A stretch of DNA of 32,439 nt from Streptomyces albus subsp. chlorinus (GTDB lineage: Bacteria; Actinomycetota; Actinomycetes; Streptomycetales; Streptomycetaceae). The stretch lies in the NCBI RefSeq assembly GCF_013302895.1, contig NZ_VJOK01000001.1:2232718-2265156 (forward strand), given 5' to 3'. The notes beneath the pieces are model-generated. The model saw nothing but the letters and a program-made list of their open reading frames with translations. It was not told the origin of the DNA and ran no database searches. Both the position numbers and the translations under genes were made by a program. Below, in pieces: positions 32,429 through 32,439 of this stretch (positions are counted from its first letter, which is position 1; every line of letters starts with the position of its first letter).

Positions 32429-32439
32429 GGGTCAGTTCC

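Noticed and set aside
1..32439. Mobile elements, CRISPR arrays, attachment sites
   Set aside because: No transposase, integrase, regularly spaced repeats or tRNA-end duplications were seen on either strand.

Overview
The window is high-GC actinobacterial DNA, most likely from a Streptomyces. The evidence is strong G/C bias at third codon positions, frequent GTG starts, leaderless promoters, a SARP regulator carrying a TTA codon, and the fasR-fabD-fabH-acpP-fabF locus. It joins a type II polyketide (aromatic polyketide) biosynthetic cluster (about 1-18.8 kb, probably continuing past the left edge) to ordinary chromosomal genes (about 18.9-32.4 kb).

Cluster layout. A tailoring block lies at the left: an O-methyltransferase cut by the window edge, then a plus-strand series of a PPOX/flavin-fold oxidoreductase, a two-domain cupredoxin-like protein of unknown function, a SnoaL/SgcJ-like protein and a DUF1772 membrane protein. 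A second O-methyltransferase (minus) and an SRPBCC-like protein (plus) follow. The core is a 13-gene minus-strand operon (15228 down to 5585): TcmI-type cyclase, KS-alpha, KS-beta/CLF, ACP, aromatase/cyclase, a second DUF1772 protein, an SDR ketoreductase, two ABM monooxygenase-fold proteins, a complete acetyl-CoA carboxylase (fused beta-alpha carboxyltransferase, biotin carrier, biotin carboxylase) and a third ABM protein. Several junctions are ATGA or GTGA overlaps. A 1.36-kb gene-free regulatory region precedes a SARP activator, a TetR repressor and a TcmJ-type cupin.

How it may work. The ACC makes malonyl-CoA. The cluster has no malonyltransferase of its own, so FabD from the fab operon 7 kb away probably loads the ACP. 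The CLF gate positions are small residues, and the cyclase/ABM/SDR set resembles that of long-chain (decaketide or longer, pentangular-type) systems. The product itself cannot be read from the sequence. The SARP is probably the activator and has one TTA (bldA-dependent) codon. The TetR gene and the PPOX operon, 16 kb apart, share a 26-bp site with 21 identities; at the PPOX promoter it covers the -10 box. This suggests one repressor coordinates both ends of the cluster.

Chromosomal side. It holds a MerR regulator, a beta-lactamase-fold serine hydrolase, a pirin, FasR and the essential fab operon, a beta-hydroxyacid dehydrogenase, DUF3145, an SGNH hydrolase, an Ohr/OsmC peroxidase, and a zinc-free MDR oxidoreductase divergent from a MarR regulator with a perfect palindromic operator between them. 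A second PucR-type regulator lies at the right edge. The MerR gene and the dehydrogenase 7.7 kb away have near-identical 19-bp-spacer MerR-type promoters, both apparently leaderless. Strong hairpins sit at most convergent gene junctions. No tRNA, rRNA, CRISPR array, transposase or attachment site was seen.
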